Assembly: GCA_942490885.1 (NCBI GenBank)
Contig: CALNYT010000002.1
Location: 496,001 to 560,000, forward strand
Direction of reading: 5' to 3'
Source of the DNA: Oceanirhabdus sp942490885
Lineage (GTDB): Bacteria; Bacillota; Clostridia; Clostridiales; Clostridiaceae
Length of the DNA: 64,000 nt
In this document: positions 35,631 to 44,523 of the stretch, one piece after another
Position numbering within the stretch: the first letter of the stretch is position 1
Layout: every line of letters starts with the position of its first letter
Made by a program: the position numbers and the translations under genes
The notes under the pieces: model-generated
The model's input: the letters and a program-made list of their open reading frames with translations, nothing else
What the model was told of the DNA's origin: nothing
Database searches by the model: none

Positions 35631-37148
35631 GTGAAAAATTTAAAATATGATGAGAATATCACTATTCCTGAAGAACTATCAGAATGTGTTGAAAGAGGGG
35701 TAAATGATGCAAAAAGACCAAATTATTATTGCAGAAATAAGTCTAGGATTATAGTTTCATTAATATTAGTTTGTGTAATAAGCCTAGGTTTTAATCCTAA
35801 TGCCAGAGCGTATACAGCAAATTTGCCTATTGTGAAAGACGTTATGAAGTGGTTCAAATCAGATGAAAATATTAACAAAGTAAAAGAAAATAAGTTTAAG
35901 GTATATGATTTAGTGACTGAAAAAGATGGGTATAAGCTCTACATGAAAGATATATATTTTGACGAGGAAAGATTTAGCATGAAAATTGCTGTGGAAGATG
36001 AAAATGGAGCAGCATTTAATATTAAAGAATGGAACATGACAAGTAATCATATTGGAGAAGATTACATACGATTTAATGGAGAGAGTATAAAAAATGTTGA
36101 TCCTTGGTATGATGTGTGGAACTTTAGTTATTTAGGAAGTTTGTTTGATAAAAACAACTATAACTATGGGAAAGTCGATATAAAGTTAAAGATGACTGTT
36201 TCTGATGGGAATAAAACAATACACTTCAACGAGGTTGAGATTAATGAGGAAAATGTTATAGAAGCTAAACCTAAGGTGTTTATAATTAATAAAGAATATG
36301 TATTTGATGGAGCAAAAATATTAATTGAACATTTGAAGATATATCCTAACAGAATGGAGGTTAAGGTAAGTTCTAGAAATTCTGATATAGACTCTAAGGT
36401 AACTTATATGAAAATGAAGCTAACTGATAAAAATGGTAAGGTTTATGAAAAGTCTAGTGCCAGTTTGTATCGTAGAATTTGTAGAGAGTTTGTTTTTAAT
36501 GATTCGATTTATTTTGATAATGATAATAGTATTGAGAAAATAGGTATAGAGTTAGGTGTGGGGAAAGTTCAAACTATGAAGATAATAGAAAAAGCCAATT
36601 TGACCCCTGGAGATAATGACGAATTCTCATATAATAATGTGAAATTTAAAGCATATGTGGATGAAAATGATACAGATTATACCTATTTAGATGTGAAAAT
36701 AAATGATAGTCAGGATTTATATTCTTCGTATTATATTAGAAAATGGACTGGCGCTTGGGAGGAAATGAGTTATTGTGACCCTAATGAATCTACAAGTATA
36801 AGAATTACTAAGAATGAAATTGAGAAGGAATTAGGGAAAGATTTAGAGGAGATATTAAAATTAGATGATGATGAATTTTATAATTATGCTGTTAAGTATA
36901 ATAAATATATAGATTCAAGAAAAGAAAGAAATGAAAAAACAATTAATAATAAAATAAATATTGATTTAACAAAAGAATCTATGAAAATGTATATTGAAGA
37001 AAGGGCATTAACTCTTGGGGAGGGTTTAAGTATAGGTGATGTATTAAAATTTGGTTGTCAAAATAATAGTACGTCTAAAAATTTAGAATTTGGGATTATT
37101 GATGGATCAAAGATAAAAACAGAACATATCGAGTTAGAGCTAGATTAG
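35631..37148 (+). CDS. DUF4179 membrane protein, presumed anti-sigma factor, copy 2
   Basis: 505 aa with a GTG start after AAAGGAGGAAAT. It has the same layout as copy 1: short cytoplasmic N-terminus, one membrane helix near residues 38-56, DUF4179 (KVYDLVTEKDGYKLYMKDIYFDEERFSMKIAVEDENG) and Ig-like C-terminal region ending IDGSKIKTEHIELELD. The juxtamembrane and cytoplasmic parts differ more from copy 1 than the DUF4179 core, which suggests partner specificity has drifted apart. A REP palindrome follows the stop, as after copy 1. Confidence 0.85.
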   Translation: MKNLKYDENITIPEELSECVERGVNDAKRPNYYCRNKSRIIVSLILVCVISLGFNPNARAYTANLPIVKDVMKWFKSDENINKVKENKFKVYDLVTEKDGYKLYMKDIYFDEERFSMKIAVEDENGAAFNIKEWNMTSNHIGEDYIRFNGESIKNVDPWYDVWNFSYLGSLFDKNNYNYGKVDIKLKMTVSDGNKTIHFNEVEINEENVIEAKPKVFIINKEYVFDGAKILIEHLKIYPNRMEVKVSSRNSDIDSKVTYMKMKLTDKNGKVYEKSSASLYRRICREFVFNDSIYFDNDNSIEKIGIELGVGKVQTMKIIEKANLTPGDNDEFSYNNVKFKAYVDENDTDYTYLDVKINDSQDLYSSYYIRKWTGAWEEMSYCDPNESTSIRITKNEIEKELGKDLEEILKLDDDEFYNYAVKYNKYIDSRKERNEKTINNKINIDLTKESMKMYIEERALTLGEGLSIGDVLKFGCQNNSTSKNLEFGIIDGSKIKTEHIELELD

Positions 37149-37179
37149 AAGGGGACAAACACAAACAAGCCTGAAGCCT

Positions 37180-37224
37180 GGGGACGGTTCATTAATTTCT
37201 TATGAAATTTAATGAACCGTCCCC
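37180..37224. repeat. REP-like palindrome, copy 8
   Basis: Arms GGGGACGGTTCATTAAATTT-like (one side imperfect at the tip), 32 bp after the anti-sigma stop. It is followed by TTATGGTAAAATATAACTA, a promoter-like string also found after the copies at 49590 and 55251. Confidence 0.93.
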
Positions 37225-37304
37225 TACTTGTATTTATTACATTCAAATTTATGGTAAAATATAACTAAGTGAAAAAGTTAAGATGTGAATAGGGGGATGG
37301 GGAT

Positions 37305-37712
37305 ATGATATTAAGCAAATGTGGTTATAGATGTGATCTATGTTTAGCTTATAAGGGGAATATAGAGAAGGAAGATAAGAGGCAGATTTTGAGTGATGGG
37401 TGGTTTAAATATTTTGGTTTTAGGATTGAACCAGAGGATATTATGTGTGAGGGATGTGTATCTTGTGATAATCCTAAATTGATTGATAATAATTGTCCAG
37501 TGAGACCTTGTGTAATATCAAAAGATATAAAAAACTGTGCATATTGTGGGGAATATATATGTGAAAAATTATTACTTAGAATTGTTGATTATGATGAAAA
37601 GATAAATTTTGACCATAGTGATATTCCAGATGAAGATTATGAGAATATAGTGAAGCCATATGAATCTAAAAAACGACTTGAAGAGATAAGAAAAAGAATA
37701 ACTAGAAGATAA
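37305..37712 (+). CDS. DUF3795 Cys-rich protein
   Basis: 135 aa with paired Cys motifs (KCGYRCDLCLAY, CEGCVSCD, NCPVRPC, NCAYCGEYIC) typical of DUF3795, probably binding zinc or an iron-sulfur cluster. GGGGGATGGGG precedes the ATG. It is a single gene in a run of small plus-strand enzymes. Function unknown. Confidence 0.85.
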   Translation: MILSKCGYRCDLCLAYKGNIEKEDKRQILSDGWFKYFGFRIEPEDIMCEGCVSCDNPKLIDNNCPVRPCVISKDIKNCAYCGEYICEKLLLRIVDYDEKINFDHSDIPDEDYENIVKPYESKKRLEEIRKRITRR

Positions 37713-37763
37713 TAATCAAAGAAATAAAGCTTAGATTTAAAACTTAGGGGAGAGGTTACTTGT

Positions 37764-38291
37764 ATGAATCAAATATTAGAAACTGAAAGATTAATAATTA
37801 GAAAGTTTGATAAAAAAGATTATCAAGATGCATATGAATATTTAAGTGATGAGGATGTAATGAAATTTATTGAATCACCATTTAGCTATCAGCAAACTGT
37901 TGAATTTGTAAATACCTTTATGTGTGAAAAGCCAAATGTATATGCTTTGGTGGAGAAGGTTAGTAGTAAAGTGATAGGACATGTTATTTTTCATTCTTAT
38001 GAGTATGAAAATGTATATGAGATTGGGTGGTTGATAAATAAAAATTATCAAGGTAAGGGATATGCTTATGAAATAAGTACGTAAGCTCTTATCAAATATG
38101 GATTTAATGAATTAAAGTTACATAGGATTTTTGCTACAACAGTATTAGCAAATACAAATTCGTGCAATCTTTTAGAAAAACTAAATATGAGAAGAGAAGC
38201 TCTTTTTAAAAAAGCTAATTTTCATAATAAAGAATGGATAGATGAATGTTGGTATGGAATATTGAATGAAGAATATTTAGTGAATAAATAA
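37764..38291 (+). pseudogene. GNAT acetyltransferase broken by one nonsense codon
   Basis: The frame encodes a RimJ/RimL-type GNAT (LETERLIIRKFDKKDYQDAYEYL, IGWLINKNYQGKGYAYE) and meets TAA at 38082-38084. It then continues in the same frame with the rest of the fold (ALIKYGFNELKLHRIFATT, NLLEKLNMRREALFKKANF, WYGILNEEYL) to TAA at 38289. A complete protein would be ~175 aa. Only one codon disrupts it, so loss is recent, or it is a sequence error. The truncated 106-aa product lacks half the acetyl-CoA site. Confidence 0.85.
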
Positions 38292-38465
38292 AAGTTCAAT
38301 TTAGATAATTGGAGAGATAATAATGGACAAATTTTAGCAGGAGAGTTGAAGCAAGCTATGGTGGCTTTAATGCAAATAGCAGTTTATTATTCAGTTCAAG
38401 AAGAACTTGAAAAATCTATAGATAGTTCTTTGAAGAGAATGAAAGATGAAAATCTAATTGATTAA
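38292..38465 (+). pseudogene. Remnant of a small unknown gene
   Basis: GGAGAGATAATAATG (38311-38326) looks like a ribosome site and start, but that frame stops after four codons. A neighbouring frame is open from 38292 to 38462 and encodes GELKQAMVALMQIAVYYSVQ and LKRMKDENLID. This fits a frameshifted small gene of unknown family. A 35-aa protein from ATG 38358 cannot be excluded. Confidence 0.35.
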
Positions 38466-38484
38466 TAAGGGGCGAATATAGAAA

Positions 38485-39018
38485 ATGAGTAAAAACCAAA
38501 TAATTACAGATAGATTAATTATATTTCCATTTACATATGAAATAGTATGTTCAATCATAACAAAGGATTATGAATCACTTGGAAAGCTAGGATACAGAAG
38601 TAGTGAAGATTGGCCACATCCAGATTTTCTTGACTTTTTGCCTATATTAAAAAAGCAGCTAAAAGGAGTAATTGAGCCAACTGGGTTTGATGGATGGGTT
38701 ATTGCAAGAAAAGAAGATATGCTCATAATTGGAGATGCAGGCTTTAAGGGAGAGCCTGATGAAAATGGTGAAATAGAGATTGGGTATGGATTTGTTAAGA
38801 GCCAGCGTGGAAAGGGTTATGGATATGAAGCTGTTAAGGCTCTTATAGAATGGGGATTAGAACAGAAAAATGTTAAGAAGATAATAGCTGACTGCTTAAT
38901 TGATAATATAGGATCAATAAGGATTTTACAGAAGGTTGGTATGAGTGAAGTTAAAAGGGATGATGAAATGATATATTGGGAGATGCAAAATACTGTAAGT
39001 AAGAATAATATATATTAG
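38485..39018 (+). CDS. GNAT acetyltransferase, RimJ/RimL type
   Basis: 177 aa, full length. It has ITDRLIIFPF at the start, IGYGFVKSQRGKGYGYEAVKALIEWG (acetyl-CoA P-loop QRGKGYG) and DNIGSIRILQKVGM. AAGGGGCG precedes the ATG. It sits next to a broken GNAT gene of the same type. The substrate may be a ribosomal protein or a small amine; not determined. Confidence 0.9.
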   Translation: MSKNQIITDRLIIFPFTYEIVCSIITKDYESLGKLGYRSSEDWPHPDFLDFLPILKKQLKGVIEPTGFDGWVIARKEDMLIIGDAGFKGEPDENGEIEIGYGFVKSQRGKGYGYEAVKALIEWGLEQKNVKKIIADCLIDNIGSIRILQKVGMSEVKRDDEMIYWEMQNTVSKNNIY

Positions 39019-39057
39019 TTACAATAAACTGTTATTTGGGGGAATAGGGAGTAAAAT

Positions 39058-39528
39058 ATGAAGATAATTAGAAGAGGGATAATAGTTATATGTTTACTAT
39101 ATTTAATAGGCTATGGGATAGATTTCTTACCAGAGAGTAAATATTATGATAAAGAATTAGAAAGATTAGTTAAACAAGGAAAAGCACAGGTCATTGAAGT
39201 AGATAAGAGTTTTAATATTGATGATGCAAAAATTCATGTTAAGAGATTAATTAATACAGATAAATATACTTATGTTAGATATTCATATATACGTAAAGAG
39301 GAAGGATGGTCATTCGTAGGGAATATTCAACTATTTGATGATAAAGGAAAGGAATATTTTTGTAGTGCTGGAGGTATGAATGGTAAACCATGGGGAGAAG
39401 ATGGGAGACAGAGATTTGATAAATTGGATGAAGATGCAAAGTATGTATTAATTAAAATTGAGCATTATGACAGAAAAAATGAAATTAAGATTTCACTTGA
39501 GGAAGAGGGTGAAATTAATGAAAAATAA
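39058..39528 (+). CDS. Membrane-anchored protein of unknown function
   Basis: 156 aa. One N-terminal membrane helix (RGIIVICLLYLIGYGIDFL) precedes an extracellular beta-rich domain (AKIHVKRLINTDKYTYVRYSY, FVGNIQLFDDKGKEYFCSAGG) that resembles the Ig-like domains of DUF4179/DUF5643 proteins. It overlaps the next gene by 11 nt, and both have the same architecture, so they may act as a pair. Function unknown. Confidence 0.7.
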   Translation: MKIIRRGIIVICLLYLIGYGIDFLPESKYYDKELERLVKQGKAQVIEVDKSFNIDDAKIHVKRLINTDKYTYVRYSYIRKEEGWSFVGNIQLFDDKGKEYFCSAGGMNGKPWGEDGRQRFDKLDEDAKYVLIKIEHYDRKNEIKISLEEEGEINEK

Positions 39529-40081
39529 TACAAAATTAATGGGAAGAATAGAATGGATTATAGTAATAGTGCTTTTGGTAGTGTGTATTAATAATGAATA
39601 TTTTAAGTATGGAAAGTTCTCACCAATTAAGGCACATGAAGCATCAGAGAGAACTTTTCATTATGGACCATCTGAAATAGTTGAGACAATTGATACAGAT
39701 GATATAAAAATATATTTATGCAGATATAAAAAGTGGGTTTCAATGAGTACTATCACAAAGGACTATTTAAAATGGAAAATAAGAGGTAATGCTATAAAAG
39801 AAATTAAAGCTGATGAGAAAGTATCATGGTCATATAGTGGTTCAAAAATCAAAGGATATGGTCTTTTAATGAGAGTTTTTGGATATGTAAGTGATGAGGA
39901 TATATCAACTATAACTTTGGAGGTTGAAGGCGCTACTGGGAATAAGGTATTAGAATATGAGCTAAATGAGAATCGAATGTTTATTTTTTATTGGAATGAT
40001 GAAGAAGAAAAATATGAATTAGAAAAATTAAAAGGAATCAATGATCATGGAGAAATAGGTTATGACAAGGAGTTTTATTAA
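39518..40081 (+). CDS. Membrane-anchored protein of unknown function
   Basis: 187 aa from ATG 39518 (GAGGGTG upstream; an in-frame ATG at 39458 lies inside the previous gene and is unlikely). One N-terminal membrane helix (IEWIIVIVLLVVCIN), then an extracellular domain (IYLCRYKKWVSMSTITKDYL, ITLEVEGATGNKVLEYEL). Translationally coupled to the preceding similar-looking gene. Function unknown. Confidence 0.68.
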   Translation: MKNNTKLMGRIEWIIVIVLLVVCINNEYFKYGKFSPIKAHEASERTFHYGPSEIVETIDTDDIKIYLCRYKKWVSMSTITKDYLKWKIRGNAIKEIKADEKVSWSYSGSKIKGYGLLMRVFGYVSDEDISTITLEVEGATGNKVLEYELNENRMFIFYWNDEEEKYELEKLKGINDHGEIGYDKEFY

Positions 40082-40157
40082 TATAAATTAAATGAAAAAA
40101 ATAAGGATGGTAAACAGGAATAAGTTAATATTAATAATGAAATGGCGAGGGGCAAGT

Positions 40158-40847
40158 ATGGAAGACAAAAAGTTAATATGGGGATTAAACCAAAAGAAAT
40201 TAAGAGAAATTATACTTAAAAAAGATAAATTTGAAGAAGCTATTGGACTATGTTTAGAGCAACACGAAATGGTGCATGCTTCTGAGATGTCAAAGCGGGC
40301 AGATAAGACTTTTGATGATATACTTTGGGAGGATTTAGAGGATGAAACTTTCAGAAGGATTATGAATAAGAAAGGAAGAACCATAGCTTACGGCATGTGG
40401 CATTCTGCAAGAATTGAAGATATTACAATGAACATTCTTGTAGCTAATACTGAACAGGTTATAAATTCAGACAATTGGCTTGAGAAAATCAATTCAAAAA
40501 TATGTGATACAGGTAATTCTATGACATCGGAAGAAATCTTAGATTTTAGCAAAGAGATAAATATGGAAGAGCTCAGAGAATACAAGATTACTGTAGGAAG
40601 AAGAACTCAAGATATAATAAAGAATTTAAAACCAGAAGATATGAAGAGAAAAGTATCAAAAGAGGGATTGCAGAGAGTTTTAGAAGAAGGTGCAGTATTA
40701 GATGTTGAAGGGGCAAATTGGTTGATTGACTTTTGGGGAAAGAAGAATGTAGCGGGTATTATTTTAATGCCGGGAACACGTCATCATATTGTACACATTA
40801 ATGAATCAATGGAGGTTAAAGATAAATCTTTAAAGAGGAAAAAATAG
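40158..40847 (+). CDS. DinB-like four-helix-bundle protein
   Basis: 229 aa. It shows the DinB/YfiT metal-site pattern: HEMVHASEMS, GMWHSARIEDITMN (the WHxxRIED form) and TRHHIVHINE near the C-terminus, giving a likely three-His metal site. DinB-fold proteins include thiol-dependent transferases for bacillithiol and similar cofactors; which thiol this host uses is not shown. GAGGGG precedes ATG 40158; an upstream in-frame ATG at 40092 has no good ribosome site. Confidence 0.8.
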   Translation: MEDKKLIWGLNQKKLREIILKKDKFEEAIGLCLEQHEMVHASEMSKRADKTFDDILWEDLEDETFRRIMNKKGRTIAYGMWHSARIEDITMNILVANTEQVINSDNWLEKINSKICDTGNSMTSEEILDFSKEINMEELREYKITVGRRTQDIIKNLKPEDMKRKVSKEGLQRVLEEGAVLDVEGANWLIDFWGKKNVAGIILMPGTRHHIVHINESMEVKDKSLKRKK

Positions 40848-40880
40848 TGTTACGAATAAGATAAAAAGGGGAAGAAATTT

Positions 40881-41747
40881 ATGAACGAACAAAAAAGAAA
40901 AGAGAATCCTCTAGTAGGAATATGGGATAGAGCATCAAAGACCTTTGGAAAGGTAGGCCCAAAATATTGGAGTTATTTTGGAGAGCAATTAGTTGATAAA
41001 TGCAAAATTGAGAATGGACAAACAATATTAGATATAGGATGTGGAGTTGGAGCATCGCTGCTGCCGGCTGCTAAGAAGGTTGGTGGAGAAGGGCAAGCAA
41101 TTGGAATTGATTTATCAAATGGAATGGTTCAAGAGTGCATCAAAAACGGACAAGCAGAAAAACTTTCAAATATTGATGTTTTAGTAATGGATGCTAATAA
41201 ATTAGAATTTAAAGATAGTAAATTTGACTATATTCTTAATGGATTTGGGTTCCCTTATTTGTATTATGGAGATGAAAATTTTAAGGAAGTAAGAAGAGCT
41301 CTAAAAGCTAACGGAAAGTTTGGGATTGTGACATGGGGAATGCAGGAGGATACTAAGTGGATAACTGAGGTGGTTCAAAGACATCTTAAGGATGATAAAA
41401 AAGATAACAGTAAAGATAATAGAATAAAAAATGATGAAAAAGAAAATCATGAGAAAAAAATAGATATATGTTCTTCTGAAGGGGTGAGGACAGCTTTAGA
41501 AGAGGCTGGGTTTAAAGAAATAAAGATATCTACTCAGGATAAGCTGTTTACATATAAGGATAAAGAAGAATGGTGGAATGAAATGTGGGCAAATGCAGTA
41601 AGAGGAATACTTGAAAAGATAGAAGATAGAGGAGAAGAATATCTTCTAAAATTCAAAGAAGATACTTTTGAAGGGCTTGAACAATTTAGAACTGAGGAAG
41701 GAATTAGTTTTAAGAGATCGGTTATATATGGTATAGCCCAAATTTAA
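40881..41747 (+). CDS. Class I SAM-dependent methyltransferase
   Basis: 288 aa. Motif I is ILDIGCGVGASLLPAA, acidic GIDLSNGMVQEC, VMDANKLEFKDSKFD, and a post-motif EVRRALKANGKFGIVTWG as in UbiE/COQ5-type enzymes. A Lys/Asp/Asn-rich insert (KDDKKDNSKDNRIKND) interrupts the C-terminal half and is probably a surface loop. AAGGGGAAG precedes the ATG. Substrate unknown. Confidence 0.9.
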   Translation: MNEQKRKENPLVGIWDRASKTFGKVGPKYWSYFGEQLVDKCKIENGQTILDIGCGVGASLLPAAKKVGGEGQAIGIDLSNGMVQECIKNGQAEKLSNIDVLVMDANKLEFKDSKFDYILNGFGFPYLYYGDENFKEVRRALKANGKFGIVTWGMQEDTKWITEVVQRHLKDDKKDNSKDNRIKNDEKENHEKKIDICSSEGVRTALEEAGFKEIKISTQDKLFTYKDKEEWWNEMWANAVRGILEKIEDRGEEYLLKFKEDTFEGLEQFRTEEGISFKRSVIYGIAQI

Positions 41748-41826
41748 CTGAGATATAACGAATAACCATTATAATGTGGAAGAATAATAAAAAATATGTT
41801 AAAATAAGCAATTTCATACTATAGGA

Positions 41827-41856
41827 ATGTTCAATATATAGATGTTTAATATATAG
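41827..41856. repeat. Two tandem 15-bp repeats
   Basis: ATGTTCAATATATAG and ATGTTTAATATATAG in direct tandem, upstream of the phosphotransferase genes. Possible regulator site or simple slippage. Confidence 0.6.
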
Positions 41857-41959
41857 ATGAAGTCAACGAAAACTTGGTGTATACATATCTCAAAACAACC
41901 ATGTTTTTTGCGATTTATGGGCTTATTATTAAATATTGAAAGTAGAGGAGAGATTGTAT

Positions 41960-42874
41960 ATGGAAACACAAAGATTAATTCTTGAACAAGCTTTGCATTA
42001 TCTCAATAATTATAAAGTTGGGGAAATAAAGCATATACTTAAAGGATACTCAGATGATGCTAAATATGTATTAAAAACAGTTGATGGGAAATCACTTCTA
42101 CTAAAAATTTCACAGATAAATGAGTTTAAAAGAAAGAAGGAAGAATTTAATTATTTAAGATTGCACTATGACAACGGAGTTAAATGTTCAGAACCATTAG
42201 AGTTCTTTAAACTTGAAGAACATAATGTATGTATAAGTTTATTATCATTTATTCAGGGTAAGAGTGGCGAAGAAGTATTACCCATACTTTCAAAAGAAGA
42301 GCAGTATGCATTAGGATGTAAAGCTGCAGAAGAATTGAGAAAAATCCACAAGGTGGAACCAGTCCAAACATTTGATTGGTATAGTAAAAGATGGGAAAAG
42401 CATTTGAAAAAGAAGCAAATTGTTAAAGAGTTAGGATACACATTTTATAAACAAGATGTTATAGAAGAGTATATTGAAAAGAATTATGAGATACTAAAAG
42501 ATAGTCCGACAAGATTTCAACATGATGATTTTCAACCATTAAACATGATATTTAATGGAAACGAACTAAGTGGAATAATAGATTTTAATAGATTTGATTG
42601 GGGAGATCCCTTAGAAGAATTTTTTAAGCTTCCTAAATATACAAATGAAATAAGTATAGAATTTTCTAAAGGGCAGGTAGATGGATATTTTGATGGATTT
42701 GTTCCAGATTATTTTTGGAGAAAATATAATCTGTTTGTTGCACTTAACTTCCATGCTAGCATAATTGGAGGACATGAGCTAAATAATTTAGAGATGGTTA
42801 GAGAGAGACAAAGAAATATTTTTGATACACATGATTTTGTAACTCATGGTGCTCCGGCGTGGTATACAAAATAA
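41960..42874 (+). CDS. Aminoglycoside phosphotransferase (APH)-family kinase
   Basis: 304 aa. The catalytic loop is FQHDDFQPLNMIF (Brenner HxDxxxxN motif) and the metal-binding motif IIDFNRFDWGDP. The N-terminal lobe has LLLKIS as the ATP-site Lys strand. The APH fold phosphorylates aminoglycosides, macrolides, choline, sugars or other small alcohols. GAGGAGA at 41945-41951 favours ATG 41960 over TTG 41936/41954. It is followed 27 bp later by another APH-like gene of low similarity. No specific resistance phenotype can be claimed. Confidence 0.88.
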   Translation: METQRLILEQALHYLNNYKVGEIKHILKGYSDDAKYVLKTVDGKSLLLKISQINEFKRKKEEFNYLRLHYDNGVKCSEPLEFFKLEEHNVCISLLSFIQGKSGEEVLPILSKEEQYALGCKAAEELRKIHKVEPVQTFDWYSKRWEKHLKKKQIVKELGYTFYKQDVIEEYIEKNYEILKDSPTRFQHDDFQPLNMIFNGNELSGIIDFNRFDWGDPLEEFFKLPKYTNEISIEFSKGQVDGYFDGFVPDYFWRKYNLFVALNFHASIIGGHELNNLEMVRERQRNIFDTHDFVTHGAPAWYTK

Positions 42875-42901
42875 AGAAATACGTTGGGGGGAGTAAAAAT
42901 T

Positions 42902-43888
42902 ATGAACACTGAAAGATATAATGATTTAGAGAGAATTGCAAAGATAGTTCTTCAAAAGAAATTAAATAGATCATTTACGGTTAAGGGAGAACAGAATAAT
43001 AACTGGGTCTTCATAACTGAAGGGGATGAGTATTTAGTTAAGTTCACAACTAAAGAAGAATTTAAAAGGTTAGAAACAGAAGCAGCACTAACAAAACTAA
43101 TGGGAGATAGTGCTGGAGTGCCAGTTCCAAAGATTATTTATATTGGTGAATATGAGGATGAGTATTATATGATTAGGACATTGATCAAAGGACAACCGTT
43201 GGGTCAATTATTTAATCAAGGTATGATTAAAGTTCTTGGTGAAGAAGGGCAACCTTTAGAAGAATTCTTGGATAAAGAAATGATAAAAGTTCTTGATGAA
43301 GAAGGGTTTGGTACATTGATATATGAGGTTGGACAAGCATTAGCAAAGTTGCATAAGGTTAGTTTTCATAAGAAAGGATTAATAGATAAAGATCTCAATG
43401 TAATTGAGTATAATATATTTTCTAAAGAAGAATTCATGTCTTTTTTAAACACAGTATATGAATTTAAGTGTGTTACAGAAGAGCAGTATACATATCTTAA
43501 GAACCTTGATATTGATGATATTTACAGTGGAGAATTTGTATTGTGTCACTGTGATTATGGTCCAAATAATATTCTTGTGAGTAGTGGACATCTATCAGGA
43601 ATAATCGATTATGAATGGGCATCTGCAGCTCCTTGTTATGACGATATAGTTTCATTCCATGTATTTATGAAGATGTATGATATGGAAGAATTTATTGAGT
43701 ATTTCTATAAAGGATACAAAACAGTTAAGGATATACCAGAAAAGTATTTTGATAATATCCTTATATACAAGTTATATAGGGTAATAACAATGTTGGCTTG
43801 TCAACTTAACCAGCCAGAGGAGAGGCAGTTAAAGGATGTTAAAGAGAAGTGTAAAAAATTATTAGAAGAATTATTGAGTTTAGTATGA
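42902..43888 (+). CDS. APH-family kinase with internal duplicated insert
   Basis: 328 aa. Catalytic CHCDYGPNNILV and IIDYEWASAAPCYDD; the ATP-lobe Lys is in YLVKFTT. An internal duplication gives MIKVLGEEGQPLEEF followed by MIKVLDEEGFGTL (period 57 bp, 43223 and 43280) within the hinge region, which could alter or abolish activity. GGGGGGAG precedes ATG 42902. Second of two adjacent APH-like genes. The substrate is unknown. Confidence 0.86.
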   Translation: MNTERYNDLERIAKIVLQKKLNRSFTVKGEQNNNWVFITEGDEYLVKFTTKEEFKRLETEAALTKLMGDSAGVPVPKIIYIGEYEDEYYMIRTLIKGQPLGQLFNQGMIKVLGEEGQPLEEFLDKEMIKVLDEEGFGTLIYEVGQALAKLHKVSFHKKGLIDKDLNVIEYNIFSKEEFMSFLNTVYEFKCVTEEQYTYLKNLDIDDIYSGEFVLCHCDYGPNNILVSSGHLSGIIDYEWASAAPCYDDIVSFHVFMKMYDMEEFIEYFYKGYKTVKDIPEKYFDNILIYKLYRVITMLACQLNQPEERQLKDVKEKCKKLLEELLSLV

Positions 43889-43901
43889 AAGGATGAAAAA
43901 T

Positions 43902-44402
43902 ATGAAACAGAGTAAACAAATGTTGAAGATTATAGGATATGTAGTAAGAGGAGAAAAACAAAAATTTATTCTTAGGAATGGAGTATTAGTTAGGGGCGTT
44001 ATATTAGTTGTTCTTTTAAGTACTCTTTTGGGTTATGTGTTTGGAGAAATAAATCAGGATTTCAATAAATTTTTATTATACTTAGGTGTGAAGGTAATCA
44101 TGGGAGCTATAATAGGATATTTTACAGGATTAATTGAATGGAAGTACTATTATTCAATAATAAATGATGATTATGATAAAAAAGCATATAAGAAGATTGC
44201 TATTTTGGATGGTGTAGTAGGATGGGGTTTATTATGTTACATTATTCAAATAGAAAATTATATAGGTGATTTAACTTTTACTTTAATTATGATTCCTGTA
44301 GGTATGTTGATTTGGATTGCGGGTGGTGCATTTTTTGGCTATATTATGTGGGGATTATTTGACATTAAGAGTATAAGAAGAGCGGCTAAAGAGTATAATT
44401 AG
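43902..44402 (+). CDS. Four-helix integral membrane protein of unknown function
   Basis: 166 aa with membrane helices at about residues 27-46, 57-80, 105-120 and 128-150 (GVLVRGVILVVLLSTLLGYVFG; VKVIMGAIIGYFTGLIEW; LIMIPVGMLIWIAGGAFFGYIMWG). ATG 43902 lies 9 nt after AAAGG; the in-frame ATG at 43893 has no spacing. It is close behind the second kinase gene. No family recognised. Confidence 0.75.
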   Translation: MKQSKQMLKIIGYVVRGEKQKFILRNGVLVRGVILVVLLSTLLGYVFGEINQDFNKFLLYLGVKVIMGAIIGYFTGLIEWKYYYSIINDDYDKKAYKKIAILDGVVGWGLLCYIIQIENYIGDLTFTLIMIPVGMLIWIAGGAFFGYIMWGLFDIKSIRRAAKEYN

Positions 44403-44411
44403 GCCAAGCCA

Positions 44412-44454
44412 GGGACGGTTCATTAATCTTATAAAGAGATTAATGAACCGTCCC
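44412..44454. repeat. REP-like palindrome, copy 9
   Basis: GGGACGGTTCATTAATCT with its complement; the inner CT/AG pair differs from other copies on both arms, a compensatory change. 10 bp after the membrane-protein stop. Confidence 0.95.
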
Positions 44455-44523
44455 CCTTGATAATGATTTACATGTATTACTAAAAAATCTAAAATAACGT
44501 CTATAAAGGAAATAGGGGGCAAA

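Noticed and set aside
41960..43888. Aminoglycoside-resistance operon
   Set aside because: The kinase fold is clear, but APH-family members act on many substrates and neither gene can be assigned to a known resistance type from sequence.
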